A stretch of 64,000 nt of DNA from Pseudooceanicola antarcticus (GCF_900215355.1 NZ_OBEA01000007.1:186001-250000); one strand, 5' to 3'; shown: positions 9,485 to 18,725, counted from the first letter of the stretch. The notes: generated by a model from the sequence alone, not told the origin. A program made the numbers and translations.

Positions 9485-10876
9485 ATGGACCTTCTCCTTC
9501 GCGGCACAATCGTCGCGCCCGAGGCCACACTGAAGAACGGCTGGATTGCGGTCAAAGACGGCCGCATCCAGGCCGTTGGACAGGGCGATGATGCGCCCGA
9601 GGCGACCCGGACGGTCGACCACGGCGACGCGCTGATCCTGCCGGGCGTCGTCGATGGCCAGACCCATGCCACCAGCTGCAAGGGCATGCCCGGCATCGCC
9701 GACACGACCTGCGGGGCGCTGGCCGGCGGGGTCACCACCCTCGTCGACATGCCCTATGACAATCCGCTGCCGCTGGACCGCCCGGAACGGCTGGAAGACA
9801 AGAAAGCGGCCATCGCAGAACACGCCCATGCGGATATGGCGCTCTACGGCACCGCCACGCGCGAGACCGGCACCGGCCTGATGCGCGAGCTGATCGCGGG
9901 GGGCGTCTGCGCCTTCAAGATCTCGTCCTTTGAAAGCAGCCCGACGCGCTTCCCCCGCATCGGCGCCGACCTGATGCTCGACATGATGGAGGTCCTGGCC
10001 GACACCGATCTGCCGCTCGGCCTGCACAACGAGGACCAGGAGATCGTGCACGCCCGCATGGCCGAAGCCCGTGCCGCAGGCCGCGACGGGATCGAGGCCC
10101 ATGCGGAAGCCCGCCCCATGGCGGCCGAGCTGGCCGCGACCGCGCAGTTCCTGGCCCTCGCCCAGGCCAGCGGCGCCCATGCGCATCCCGTGCACCTGAC
10201 AGGTGCCGAAGGTTTCGATCAGGTCAGCGCCTTCGCCGGGCTCGGCGCCCGCGTCACCGGCGAGACCTGCGTGCATTACCTCTGCCTCGACGCGGCAAGG
10301 GATGGCGAACGGCTTGGCGCGCGGATGAAGGTCAACCCGCCGATCCGTCCCGGCCGGGTCGAGGGGCTGTGGAAGGCCATCGAGGCCGGCCAGGTCGCCT
10401 ACACCTCCTCCGACCACTCCAGCTGGCCCATCGACAACAAGCTGACCGACTCGATCTTCGACGCGGGTGCGGGCGTACCGGGCCTGCAGACCCTGCTGCC
10501 GCTCTTCTACACGCTGGCAGAGGCGCGCGGCCTCGATGCGGCGCGGCTGACGGCCGAGCAGCTTTCCACCCGCCCCGCGGCATTCTTCGGCCTCGACAGC
10601 AAGGGCGCCATCGCCCCCGGCCGCGATGCCGACTTTGCCGTGCTCGAGACGGGCGACGTCGTCTTCGACGAGACCGAGGCAAAGGACGGGCTGCAATGGT
10701 CGCCCTTCCACGGCGATACCTTCAAGGCCCGCGTCAGCGCGACCTACCTGCGCGGCGCGCAGGTCTGGGACGGCACCAACATCCTCAACACCCCCGGCAG
10801 CGGGCGCTTCGTGGCGCGCGGCACCGGCAGCTGGTTCGCCAAGCAGAGCCAGGCAGATCAAGGACAGGCACAATGA
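9485..10876 (+). CDS. Dihydropyrimidinase/allantoinase-like cyclic amidohydrolase
   Basis: A 463-residue amidohydrolase-superfamily protein that probably opens a cyclic amide. The ATG at 9485 follows the racemase stop by one base. Visible metal-site parts are VDGQTHATS (about 57), the Lys in FKISSF, the site of carboxylysine (about 147), HNEDQE (about 180), PVHLTG (about 236) and SSDHSSW, with the Asp that activates water (about 304). The usual first metal motif DxHxH reads D-G-Q-T-H, so its first His is Gln. The C-terminal composite domain is complete. No carbamoylase gene, which would remove the carbamoyl group after hydantoin opening, is present in the cluster. The substrate may therefore not be a standard hydantoin. 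Confidence 0.88.
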   Translation: MDLLLRGTIVAPEATLKNGWIAVKDGRIQAVGQGDDAPEATRTVDHGDALILPGVVDGQTHATSCKGMPGIADTTCGALAGGVTTLVDMPYDNPLPLDRPERLEDKKAAIAEHAHADMALYGTATRETGTGLMRELIAGGVCAFKISSFESSPTRFPRIGADLMLDMMEVLADTDLPLGLHNEDQEIVHARMAEARAAGRDGIEAHAEARPMAAELAATAQFLALAQASGAHAHPVHLTGAEGFDQVSAFAGLGARVTGETCVHYLCLDAARDGERLGARMKVNPPIRPGRVEGLWKAIEAGQVAYTSSDHSSWPIDNKLTDSIFDAGAGVPGLQTLLPLFYTLAEARGLDAARLTAEQLSTRPAAFFGLDSKGAIAPGRDADFAVLETGDVVFDETEAKDGLQWSPFHGDTFKARVSATYLRGAQVWDGTNILNTPGSGRFVARGTGSWFAKQSQADQGQAQ

Positions 10877-11799
10877 CCAAACTGACCTCCGACGCCCGAG
10901 GCGTCTATGTCATCTCCGTCACCCCCTTCACCGACAGCGGTGCCATCGACTGGGACAGTCTCGACCGGGTCGTGGATTTCTACTTCGAGAAGGGCGCCGA
11001 CGGGCTGACCATCCTCGGGATGATGGGCGAGGCCCCCAAGCTGACCCAGGCCGAAAGCCGCGCCGTGGCCGAACGCGTGATCAAGCGCGCAGCCGGCAAG
11101 CCGGTGGTCGTCGGCGTCTCTGCCCCCGGCCTGGCCGCCATCGGAGAGCTGGGCCATGCGGTCATGGACATGGGTGCGGCCGGTTGCATGGTCACCACCC
11201 CCGGCAGCCTCAAGACCGACCCGCAGATCCATGGCTACTTTGCCCAGGTCGCGCGCACCCTGGGGGATGACGTGCCGATCGTTCTGCAGGACTTCCCGCT
11301 GTCGACCGGGGTCAATATCTCGGACGAGGTCCTGGGCCGCATCATCGACGACGTGCCCCAGGTTGTCATGCTGAAGCACGAGGACTGGCCCGGCCTGCCC
11401 AAGATCACCAGGATCCGCCAGGCCGAGGCCGAAGGCCGCCGCCGCATCTCGGTGCTCTGCGGCAACGGCGGGGTGTTCCTGCCCGAAGAGGTCGCCCGTG
11501 GCGCCGATGGCGCGATGACCGGCTTCGGCTTCCCCGAGATGCTGGCCGACGTGGTGCGCCTGGCCTCTGCCGGCGACATGGACCGCGCACAGGATCTCTT
11601 CGACGCCTACCTGCCGCTGGTACGCTACGAGCAGCAGCCGGGCGCGGGCCTGGCCGTGCGCAAGTACGTGCTGGCAAAACGCGGGGCCATCTCCTCGGCG
11701 GCGCTGCGCGCGCCCGGAGCCGGGCTGGCCCCTGAAGCCATCGCCGAGGTCGAGCGCCTGCTCGCCCGGCAAGACAAGCGACTGAAGGAACTGAACTGA
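10873..11799 (+). CDS. DapA/N-acetylneuraminate-lyase family protein with altered active site
   Basis: A 308-residue TIM-barrel protein that starts inside the stop of the amidohydrolase gene (ATGA). The family frame is clear from YVISVTPFTDSGAIDWDSLD at the N-terminus and the Schiff-base Lys in VVMLKHED (about residue 163). Key dihydrodipicolinate-synthase residues are changed: the GTTGE segment reads GMMGE (about 49-53), and the YNxPxRTG Tyr segment reads QDFPLSTG (about 136-143). It is thus unlikely to make dihydrodipicolinate. Members of this family cleave or condense pyruvate- and 2-oxo-acid-derived compounds, so an aldolase or dehydratase step in the same catabolic pathway is the best inference. 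Confidence 0.88.
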   Translation: MTKLTSDARGVYVISVTPFTDSGAIDWDSLDRVVDFYFEKGADGLTILGMMGEAPKLTQAESRAVAERVIKRAAGKPVVVGVSAPGLAAIGELGHAVMDMGAAGCMVTTPGSLKTDPQIHGYFAQVARTLGDDVPIVLQDFPLSTGVNISDEVLGRIIDDVPQVVMLKHEDWPGLPKITRIRQAEAEGRRRISVLCGNGGVFLPEEVARGADGAMTGFGFPEMLADVVRLASAGDMDRAQDLFDAYLPLVRYEQQPGAGLAVRKYVLAKRGAISSAALRAPGAGLAPEAIAEVERLLARQDKRLKELN

Positions 11800-12548
11800 T
11801 GGATCTGGGACTCAAGGGAAAGACCGCACTGGTCATCGGCGCAAGCCGCGGCCTGGGCGCGGCAAGCGCCAAGCTTCTGGCCGAGGAAGGCGCCCATGTG
11901 ATCGCCGCCTCGCGCAGCGGTGATGCGCCGGCCGAAGGCATGGAAGGCATCAAGCTGGACCTGTCGGATGCGGGTAGCGTCGACGCGCTGATCGCGCGCC
12001 TCGCAGAGCAGCCGGTCGACATCCTGGTCAACAATTGCGGCGGCCCCGCAGCCGGCCCCGCCAAGGGCCAGAGCAAGGCCGCCTGGGCCGCAGCCTTCGA
12101 TGCCATGGCCGCGCCGATCTTCGCGATCACCGATGCCGCCCTGCCCGGCATGATCGCCAAGGGCTGGGGCCGCGTCGTGACCGTCGGCTCCTCCGGCATC
12201 GTGCAGCCGATCCCCAACCTGGCGCTGTCCAACGGCGTGCGCGGCGCCGTCGCCGGCTGGTCCAAGACCCTGGCCGAGGAAGTCGCGCCGCATGGCATCA
12301 CCGTCAACATGGTGCTGCCGGGCCGCATCGCCACCGACCGCCTGGCGCAGCTGGACGGCATCAAGGCCGAGAAGACCGGCGCCTCGGTCGACGCCGTGCA
12401 GGAAGCCAGCCGCAAGACGATCCCCGCGGGCCGCTACGGCAAGCCCGAGGAATTCGCCTCGATGGTGACCTACCTCTGCTCCACCCAGGCCTCCTATGTC
12501 ACCGGCTCGATGATCCGGGTCGACGGCGGCATGATCCGGGGCATGTGA
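11799..12548 (+). CDS. SDR-family protein lacking the YxxxK catalytic pair
   Basis: A 249-residue Rossmann protein annotated in many genomes as a FabG-like 3-oxoacyl reductase. The cofactor loop GASRGLGAASA (about 15-25) and the NNCGG strand (about 83) are intact, and the C-terminus YVTGSMIRVDGGMIRGM is typical. The catalytic stretch, however, reads PIPNLALSNGVRGAVAGW. When aligned with YSASK of classical SDRs, Tyr becomes Ser and Lys becomes Arg. The catalytic Ser of the preceding strand (VGSSG) remains. A subgroup of SDR proteins shares this change and its activity is poorly defined. The gene overlaps both neighbours (TGATG on each side), so it is translated with the pathway enzymes. Confidence 0.9.
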   Translation: MDLGLKGKTALVIGASRGLGAASAKLLAEEGAHVIAASRSGDAPAEGMEGIKLDLSDAGSVDALIARLAEQPVDILVNNCGGPAAGPAKGQSKAAWAAAFDAMAAPIFAITDAALPGMIAKGWGRVVTVGSSGIVQPIPNLALSNGVRGAVAGWSKTLAEEVAPHGITVNMVLPGRIATDRLAQLDGIKAEKTGASVDAVQEASRKTIPAGRYGKPEEFASMVTYLCSTQASYVTGSMIRVDGGMIRGM

Positions 12549-13702
12549 TGATCAGGCTGACAGCACCGAACCGCCAGGGCACCGACAGCAACAAGTGGCG
12601 TCGCTACGCCCCCGACGTGCTGCCCCTCTGGGTGGCCGACATGGACTTCGCCGCAGACCCCCGGATCACCGATGCGATCCGGGCGCGGCTGGACCATGGC
12701 GTGCTGGGCTATGGCCGCGCCACGGACGCGCAGCGCGAGGCGCTGGTGCGGGCCATGAAGCGCGACCACGACTGGACGATCCAGCCCGAGTGGCTGGTCT
12801 TCCTGCCCGGTGTCGAACCCGGCTTCAACATGGCGCTGTCGGCCTTCACCAAACCCGGCGACGGGGCGATGGAGGACCTCCCGGTCTATGCCCCGCTGCG
12901 CGCGGCCCCCGGCAACTGGGGACTCGATCTGCACGAGATCTGGCAAAGCCACGACGGCGACCGCTGGACCTGCGACGCAGGCGAGATGGAGGAGGCGGCA
13001 CGTGCTTCGGATGCTATGCTGCTCTGCAACCCGCAGAACCCGACCGGCCGCGTCTACACCCGCGACGAGCTGGAGTTCCGCGCCGACCTCTGCCTGCGCC
13101 ACGACATGGTGCTGATCTCGGACGAGATCCACTGCGGGCTGGTGCTGGACGGACGCCGCCACATCCCCATCGCCTCGCTCTCGCCCGAGATCGCGGCGCG
13201 CAGCGTGACGCTGATGGCGGCCTCCAAGACCTGGAACGTCCCCGGACTGAAGACCGCCTTCGCCATCGTGCCCGACGCCGACATGCGCGCGCGTTTCGAG
13301 GCCTCGAAGAAGGGCATGGTCGACAGCGTCAACATCCTGGGCCTGGCCGGCATGACCGCCGCCTACGACCAATGCACCGACTGGCGCGATGCGGCCCGTG
13401 AACAGCTGACCGCCAACCGCGACCTGCTGGCCCGACGCCTGGCAGAGCTGATCCCCGGCGCGCATATGCATCCTGCCGAAGCCGGTTTCCTGGCCTGGAT
13501 CGACTTCCGGGACCTCGCCCTGCCCAAACCCGCTGCCGATTTCTTCCTCGAGACCGCCCGCGTCGCTCTCAGCGGCGGCACCGATTTCGGGACAGGTCTG
13601 GAAGGCTGGGCACGTCTCAACTACGGTTGTACACCGGATCTTCTGGACGAGGCCGTACGGCGCATGGCGCAGGCCGTCCAGGACCATGGGGAGAAGGCAT
13701 GA
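12548..13702 (+). CDS. MalY/PatB-family PLP aminotransferase/C-S lyase
   Basis: A 384-residue class I/II fold PLP enzyme. The N-terminal LPLWVADMDFAADPRI is diagnostic of the MalY/PatB group. The PLP-binding Lys lies in AASKTWNVPGLK (about residue 228), with SDEIHCGL (about 195) and NPQNPTGR (about 160) as the other cofactor blocks. MalY/PatB proteins carry out beta-elimination on cystathionine, cysteine and cysteine S-conjugates, giving pyruvate, ammonia and a thiol. With the sulfurtransferase at 6022 it is the main reason to suspect a sulfur-containing substrate. It overlaps the SDR gene (TGATG) and the regulator gene (ATGA). Confidence 0.9.
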   Translation: MIRLTAPNRQGTDSNKWRRYAPDVLPLWVADMDFAADPRITDAIRARLDHGVLGYGRATDAQREALVRAMKRDHDWTIQPEWLVFLPGVEPGFNMALSAFTKPGDGAMEDLPVYAPLRAAPGNWGLDLHEIWQSHDGDRWTCDAGEMEEAARASDAMLLCNPQNPTGRVYTRDELEFRADLCLRHDMVLISDEIHCGLVLDGRRHIPIASLSPEIAARSVTLMAASKTWNVPGLKTAFAIVPDADMRARFEASKKGMVDSVNILGLAGMTAAYDQCTDWRDAAREQLTANRDLLARRLAELIPGAHMHPAEAGFLAWIDFRDLALPKPAADFFLETARVALSGGTDFGTGLEGWARLNYGCTPDLLDEAVRRMAQAVQDHGEKA

Positions 13703-14397
13703 ACAACACTCAGAAATCCTCGGGGGAGCGCAGCAAGGCGCTCTCTCTCACCGATCAGGCCTATGCCCGACTGCGCGACGAGATCATCACCTGCGCGCTG
13801 CGCCCCGGCACCGACATCGGGGAACAGGAGCTCGCCGCTCGCCTGTCGATGAGCAAGACCCCGGTCCGCGAAGCCCTCGCCCGGCTCACCCTCGAAGGGC
13901 TGGTAGAGGCCTTCCCGCGCCGCGGTTACCGCGTGACGCCGGTCACGGTGAAGGACATCACCGACATCTTCACCGTCCGCAAGGCGCTGGAATGCGTGGC
14001 AGCCGAGCTTGCCGCCATGCGCATGACCGACGAAGAGCTCGACAACCTGGAAGCCGTTGCGCAACAGACCTACGGCCAGGACCGCAGCCTGCCCGTGCTG
14101 GAGTTCGTCGCCGCCAACAACCGCTTCCATGCCGACATCGCCCTCGGTGCGCGCGTTCCGCGTCTGCATTCGCTGATCACCGGCTACCTGGAAGAATGCA
14201 CACGCCTGTTCCACATGGGCGCGACGATCCGCGACGTGACGCCCGAGACCGAGGAAGACCACACCCGGATCCTGAAGGCCCTGCGCGCCCGCGATCCGGC
14301 GGCGGCCCGAGAGGCCATCGGAGTGCATACGGAGAACACCCGGCGCGGCCTTCTGAGCGCCCTGATCGCCGACGAGAATTCTCCTCTCGAGCTCTGA
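13699..14397 (+). CDS. GntR-family transcriptional regulator, FadR/FCD subfamily
   Basis: A 232-residue repressor-type protein. The N-terminal winged helix-turn-helix spans about residues 20-80, with LRPGTDIGEQELAARLSMSK and TPVREALARLTLEGLV. The C-terminal all-helical FCD ligand domain contains the usual metal/ligand positions in FVAANNRFHADI, EEDHTRILKAL and a final AIGVHTENT. The ATG at 13699 overlaps the lyase stop. It is the last gene of the operon, so it is probably autoregulated through the palindromes at 5895-5906 and 6914-6923. FCD regulators usually respond to small organic acids or amino acid derivatives; the effector here is unknown. Confidence 0.93.
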   Translation: MNNTQKSSGERSKALSLTDQAYARLRDEIITCALRPGTDIGEQELAARLSMSKTPVREALARLTLEGLVEAFPRRGYRVTPVTVKDITDIFTVRKALECVAAELAAMRMTDEELDNLEAVAQQTYGQDRSLPVLEFVAANNRFHADIALGARVPRLHSLITGYLEECTRLFHMGATIRDVTPETEEDHTRILKALRARDPAAAREAIGVHTENTRRGLLSALIADENSPLEL

Positions 14398-14400
14398 GGC

Positions 14401-14425
14401 AGGGCCCGGACGCCAAGCGGGCCCT
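14401..14425 (+). terminator. Probable terminator of the catabolic operon
   Basis: Stem AGGGCCCG / CGGGCCCT (8 bp, perfect) with a 9-base loop, beginning 3 bases after the GntR gene stop. The following sequence is C-rich with TT, not a clean U-run, so termination may be partial. Confidence 0.55.
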
Positions 14426-14459
14426 CCCCCTTCATCCAGGCAATTTCGATTTGAATTGA

Positions 14460-14484
14460 GGGGAAAAGCCTTGGGCTTTTCCCC
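14460..14484. repeat. Strong inverted repeat (11-bp stem, 3-base loop)
   Basis: GGGGAAAAGCC, loop TTG, GGCTTTTCCCC. It lies 62 bases after the GntR gene stop in the gap before the GFA-family gene. It could be a second terminator or a dispersed REP-like element. The rest of the gap (14485-14685) is GC-rich and repetitive in look (GAGAACCGGGGAC, GAGAACCTGGAAC), and I see no gene in it. Confidence 0.5.
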
Positions 14485-14685
14485 GAAGCGCCGCGCTCGA
14501 GAACCGGGGACTTGCCCCCCGGTCCCGGGAGGATTGCCCGATCTCCAGAGCCCCCGAGAACCTGGAACCTGCGCCCCCAGAGCAGACAACAAACCGCTTT
14601 CTCTTCGGTTTATGCGCGGTCCATGCAAGGCTGCAGCCTGGTGCATCGCGCTCGATTGCATTCGGCGCAGACGGGGAGGATTGAA

Positions 14686-15174
14686 ATGACAGCACAAGAG
14701 GGCGGCTGCCTTTGCGGGCGCATCCGGTACGAGACACGGGCTCAGCCCGCACGGGTTACGGTTTGTCACTGCCGGTTCTGCCAGAGGGCGACAGGATCGG
14801 CCTACATGGTCGAGCCCATTTTCGACGCGGCAGACTTCGGCGTCCTCTCAGGTGAGCCAAAGGCTTTCGATCAGGTCTCTGCGGGGTCCGGCAAGATAGT
14901 GCACGTGCATTTCTGCGCGGATTGCGGAACCAAGCTGTGGCTCAGCTTCGAGCGTTTTCCCGATGCTGTCGGCATCTATGCCGGGACGTTTGACGATCCA
15001 TGCTGGTTTGAAATCGAGGCGGCGACCGCGAAGCACATTTTTCTTGGGGCCGCCCGCCTGGACACGGTCATCCCCGCCGGGCTGCCAACCTACGTGGAAC
15101 ACGCCACCACCAACGACGGCACGCCGCAGTCTGCTACCGTTTTCGAGACCTGTCACCAGATGGGTCGCGGCTAG
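14686..15174 (+). CDS. GFA (glutathione-dependent formaldehyde-activating) family protein
   Basis: A 162-residue zinc protein of the GFA/CENP-V fold. Zinc-binding cysteines are seen in GGCLCGRIRY (about 7-9), VCHCRFCQ (about 28-33) and FCADCGTKL (about 80-83). The family was named for glutathione-dependent formaldehyde handling, but most members have no proven activity. The ATG at 14686 follows GGGGAGGATTGAA; the longer upstream frame is GC-rich spacer. It stands alone between the regulator and the autotransporter, so context does not specify a role. Confidence 0.88.
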   Translation: MTAQEGGCLCGRIRYETRAQPARVTVCHCRFCQRATGSAYMVEPIFDAADFGVLSGEPKAFDQVSAGSGKIVHVHFCADCGTKLWLSFERFPDAVGIYAGTFDDPCWFEIEAATAKHIFLGAARLDTVIPAGLPTYVEHATTNDGTPQSATVFETCHQMGRG

Positions 15175-15367
15175 CCCGGATCGTCGGCTGCCTTGGCCCG
15201 GCGGCCACCAACTCGCTGGTGCGAGGGCAGCTATCGGCCAATTATGCCCGGCACAGCGAATGAACGGCTCCTGCCCTTCCGCGACACTGCTGAAAGACGC
15301 CGTATGACGCCAAGCACCGACACGAAGGGCCAGGAGCTGCCACTCGCTGCAACCTGCACGAACGGAA

Positions 15368-15403
15368 GCTATGCGCAGTAAGCAAACGATTACTGCGCAT
15401 AGC
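15368..15403 (-). terminator. Terminator-like hairpin after the autotransporter gene
   Basis: A perfect 14-bp stem (GCTATGCGCAGTAA / TTACTGCGCATAGC) with an 8-base loop, 12 bases beyond the autotransporter stop. Being symmetric, it could also stop transcription from the GFA gene side. It lacks a long U-run. The rest of the 15175-15415 gap shows nothing gene-like. Confidence 0.6.
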
Positions 15404-15415
15404 GGTCTGTACCGA

Positions 15416-18400
15416 TCAGAACCGGGCGGAAAGGCGCAGGGTCAGCGCCTGTTCCCGCGCATTGTCCCCGATCTGGCCCTTGTAGCCGACGGTCAGATGC
15501 GTCGTGTCGCTCAGCGCCAGCGAAGCCCCTGCCTCCAGAAGCACGGCGTCGCGGACGACCGGAGCCCCTTCCACCGTGAACGCTGCCCCGCCCTCAAAGC
15601 TGGCGGTAGAGAAGGGTGTCACATCGCCGTAGGCATGACGCCAGCCAAGCGCACCGGTGATTTCGAGAGGCAATGCGCCGACCTCGATCTGCGCCGATAC
15701 GCGCGTGCCCAGGGTGGTGAAGAGCGTGGACATGTCCTGCGACTGGCCCGCCAGCGCCGCAGCGCCGCCAGCCTCCGTGAAACCGTCCGTGTCGAGCCCG
15801 ACCCAGGCCAGGCCTGCAAAGGGTTCGACTTCGGCCTGTCCAAGATCGACGCTCCAGCTCGCCTCGCCGAAGACCTGCGCCGTTCCGGCATGATAATTCG
15901 CCGTCTGTGCGCCGGTGAGCGCGCCTACGGCGACGGTCCGGTCGCTGTCGACATCGCTCAGGCTGTAGGAGGCACCGCCGCGCAGCGACAGCAGACCGGC
16001 CCCGGCGACATAGGAGCGCGCACCATAGGCGCCGATGTGAAAGCTGTCGGCCGTGGCGCTGGAGGCGCGGTCGGGCACATTCAGCTCGGTGCGGCCATAG
16101 CCCGCGAACACCCCAAGTTGGGTCCCTTCGGAGGTCGTCATATCGGCGCCGACCAGAAGACCACTGGTGTCTTCGCGCAGGGCTGCGGCATTGTCATTGC
16201 CATCCTTGCGATCCCAGGACCCGAAGCTCTCCGCCCAGACTTCCGGTGCAGCTGCGGCCCGTAGCATATCCGCGCCGGTTGCGGCTCTGGTCACAGATCC
16301 CTCGGCCTGAGGACCACCGTTCGCGCCGAACGACCGCAGACGCTGGCCAAGCGTGGTGCGCAGCAGATCCGTATTCTCCACGAGGCTGGATTGCAGGCTG
16401 GCATGCACTTCACCCGAGAGGCTGTCAAAGGCCGCGCCAAGCACCGCCGCATCGTCCGGCAGGAAAGCCGCCGCATCGAACACCGCATTGCCATGGCCGG
16501 CCGCTTCACTGACGGCGGCGACGGCACGCTGGTTGGTCGTGCCCACCTTGTCCGAGAAGCTGATGTCGTTGCGCAAGAGCTTCAGATCGACCGTGTAATT
16601 GTCCCGATCATAGACCAGCGACGGATCAAGAAAGGCATAATCGGAAGTGACGCTGTCGAAGGCGCCGGTCAAACCGGTGCCGCCTTCCAGAATCCGATAG
16701 GTTGCGGAGGGATCATAGGTTCCGTCAAAGCCGATATGCTGCACCGTCCCGCCATTGATCACGACATTTCCGCTGGCAATGGTCTTGTCGCTGGAGGTTC
16801 CCGTCGGATCGGTTTCGACCTCGTAGAAAGACCCGGCATCGAAGGTCACATCGCCTGTGACATTGAGCGTGCCAATGGAATTGCCGGGGCTGAGAATGCC
16901 ACCGGACTGCACGGTGGTTTCCCCGACCGTGCCGGAGCCGCCAAACCGCGAGCCGCTGGCCACGGTCGTCGCACCCGACGAATTGAAGCTGCCATTGACG
17001 ATGAGCTCCGCCGCATCGGTGAGAGCGATACTGCCAAAGGAAAGATCCGTGCCAGTCAGCGTCAGGCTTCCCGATGACACGTTGAGCGCATCCGCCTGCA
17101 CCTCGCCGGAGAGCGTCCAGGCGCTGCCGGCCATGGTGAGCGTGCCAAAGCCCTTGAGGTCTTCATCCTCGCTGCCCGTGCCTTTGAGCGTCAGCGTGTC
17201 GCCGCTGTCGGCCTGAACCTGACCGATAAGGTTCGAGCCTGTGTCGAGTGTCAGATCGTAGTTGATCCCGCTGGCTTTCCCGAGCGCGTAGGTGTCAGTT
17301 CCCTCGATCGTGCCGGAGTTGGTGATGCTCGCATGACCCGTGCCAGCATAATCGGAGTTCATGAAATACAGTCCACGGCTGCCAGTGATGGTGCCGGAGT
17401 TTGTGATTTCGCTATTCGTAACGCCGGCAAAAATCGCCCCTTCATTGACGCCCCGCAGCATCCCCGAATTGGTCAGGCTGGCATCCGTCAGATTGTTGAA
17501 GAGCGCGCCATAGTGGCTTTTACCTGTGATCGTGCCCTCGTTGGTCAGCGTGCCCTTGGTGCTCGTCAGCTCGTACCAATTCCCGATCCACGCCCCGATG
17601 TCAGCGGACATGGTCCCGGTCGAGGAGTTCACAATGGTTCCGGACTTGTAAAACGCGGCTGCGGCACTCCCTACATACTCGGTGTTGGTCGATGTGAGCG
17701 ACCCAGCGTTTTCCAGATGCCCGACCCCGGAGGAGGCGGTAATCGCGTTATACTCAGAGGACATTGTCGCCCCTTCGCGGTTGTAGATGGTTGCCTCCCC
17801 CGCGAGGCTGAGGGCCGCCCGGCCATCCCGCCCGGAAATGCTGCCGTAGTTGTCGATGATGCTGCTCGTTCCCCCGCTTGCCACCTGTACCGTGCCTTCG
17901 ATCGTGGCACCGGCATTGTTGGTCAGCGACAGAGTGCCATTGGCCACCATGATGCTGAACTTGTCGCTCGAAATGCGCCCGGAGTTTTCAACGGTCATTC
18001 CTGACCAGCCGTTGTAGATCGCCGCGCCACCATTGGGAGATTCGACGACACCGGTTGAGCCGACCCTGACCGTGTCATCCGTATGCGAGGCGATGCCGCT
18101 CGCTGTCCCGTCTGCGCGGAGCGTGCCGTCGATCTGGAACTCCCAGGCGTTGCTGGTGCTCGTATTGATCGCGTTTTCGGTATCGCTGGTTACGGAGATG
18201 GAACCACCCTGCTCCAGATGCAGGATGCCGCCACCGGGAGAACGGGTGTCCATATCAATGGGCGCGGTTTCCGTGCCGCTGATCACCACGTCGTAGGTCG
18301 ATTGCGCCAGAGCCGCGCCGCCCCATGCGAAGGTGGCGAGCACTCCGGTCAGCGCCGTGCCTGCGACGATTTTCCTGCGTGCCAAACACCGCCCCGCCAA

Positions 18401-18454
18401 ACCACTCGTGCTCGTCGTCGCGTCGGCCATCAACGTTCTACGTACAGTATTCAT
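15416..18454 (-). CDS. Autotransporter (type Va secretion) with beta-helical passenger
   Basis: A 1012-residue surface protein. It has a long charged leader (about 1-50) ending GAALAQ, consistent with the extended signal peptides of autotransporters. A passenger of about 55-680 has many short beta-helix turns, such as NSGTI, NAGS, NEGT and NNAG repeated at irregular spacing. A C-terminal beta-barrel of about 270 residues (from about PEVWAESFGSWDRKDGND) ends with LRLSARF, whose final Phe is the outer-membrane insertion signal. The start at 18454 has AAGG 12 bases upstream. An internal ATG at 18430 is an alternative. No protease or lipase motif is seen in the passenger; adhesion is the general expectation. 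It is a single-gene unit. Confidence 0.9.
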   Translation of the reverse strand: MNTVRRTLMADATTSTSGLAGRCLARRKIVAGTALTGVLATFAWGGAALAQSTYDVVISGTETAPIDMDTRSPGGGILHLEQGGSISVTSDTENAINTSTSNAWEFQIDGTLRADGTASGIASHTDDTVRVGSTGVVESPNGGAAIYNGWSGMTVENSGRISSDKFSIMVANGTLSLTNNAGATIEGTVQVASGGTSSIIDNYGSISGRDGRAALSLAGEATIYNREGATMSSEYNAITASSGVGHLENAGSLTSTNTEYVGSAAAAFYKSGTIVNSSTGTMSADIGAWIGNWYELTSTKGTLTNEGTITGKSHYGALFNNLTDASLTNSGMLRGVNEGAIFAGVTNSEITNSGTITGSRGLYFMNSDYAGTGHASITNSGTIEGTDTYALGKASGINYDLTLDTGSNLIGQVQADSGDTLTLKGTGSEDEDLKGFGTLTMAGSAWTLSGEVQADALNVSSGSLTLTGTDLSFGSIALTDAAELIVNGSFNSSGATTVASGSRFGGSGTVGETTVQSGGILSPGNSIGTLNVTGDVTFDAGSFYEVETDPTGTSSDKTIASGNVVINGGTVQHIGFDGTYDPSATYRILEGGTGLTGAFDSVTSDYAFLDPSLVYDRDNYTVDLKLLRNDISFSDKVGTTNQRAVAAVSEAAGHGNAVFDAAAFLPDDAAVLGAAFDSLSGEVHASLQSSLVENTDLLRTTLGQRLRSFGANGGPQAEGSVTRAATGADMLRAAAAPEVWAESFGSWDRKDGNDNAAALREDTSGLLVGADMTTSEGTQLGVFAGYGRTELNVPDRASSATADSFHIGAYGARSYVAGAGLLSLRGGASYSLSDVDSDRTVAVGALTGAQTANYHAGTAQVFGEASWSVDLGQAEVEPFAGLAWVGLDTDGFTEAGGAAALAGQSQDMSTLFTTLGTRVSAQIEVGALPLEITGALGWRHAYGDVTPFSTASFEGGAAFTVEGAPVVRDAVLLEAGASLALSDTTHLTVGYKGQIGDNAREQALTLRLSARF

Positions 18455-18725
18455 TTGTAAAAATGCCTTGAATTCATTCGATAATTCGCCTCGCCAGAGG
18501 CTCTTGCGTAGTCAAATAGATGCAGATTTTTACCAATTGGACAAGAGGACATTTTGTCTTCTGGCATGGCTCTCTTGCAGAAATCGGCTGATAGGGAGGT
18601 GCCCCTTCCCCGCACAGAATGGTCCCGCGGCCTCTGTGACAGGGATGCCGATCACAGTGCAGGCTCCGGGCAGCGAAGCGGACCTCGATCTCTGCGAATT
18701 GGCGGTCGAAGTCCCTTGCGGGGCT

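Noticed and set aside
18455-18725. Possible small gene between the autotransporter and the sulfatase
   Set aside because: Short frames only, no ribosome site, no domain; it is treated as promoter and 3' spacer.
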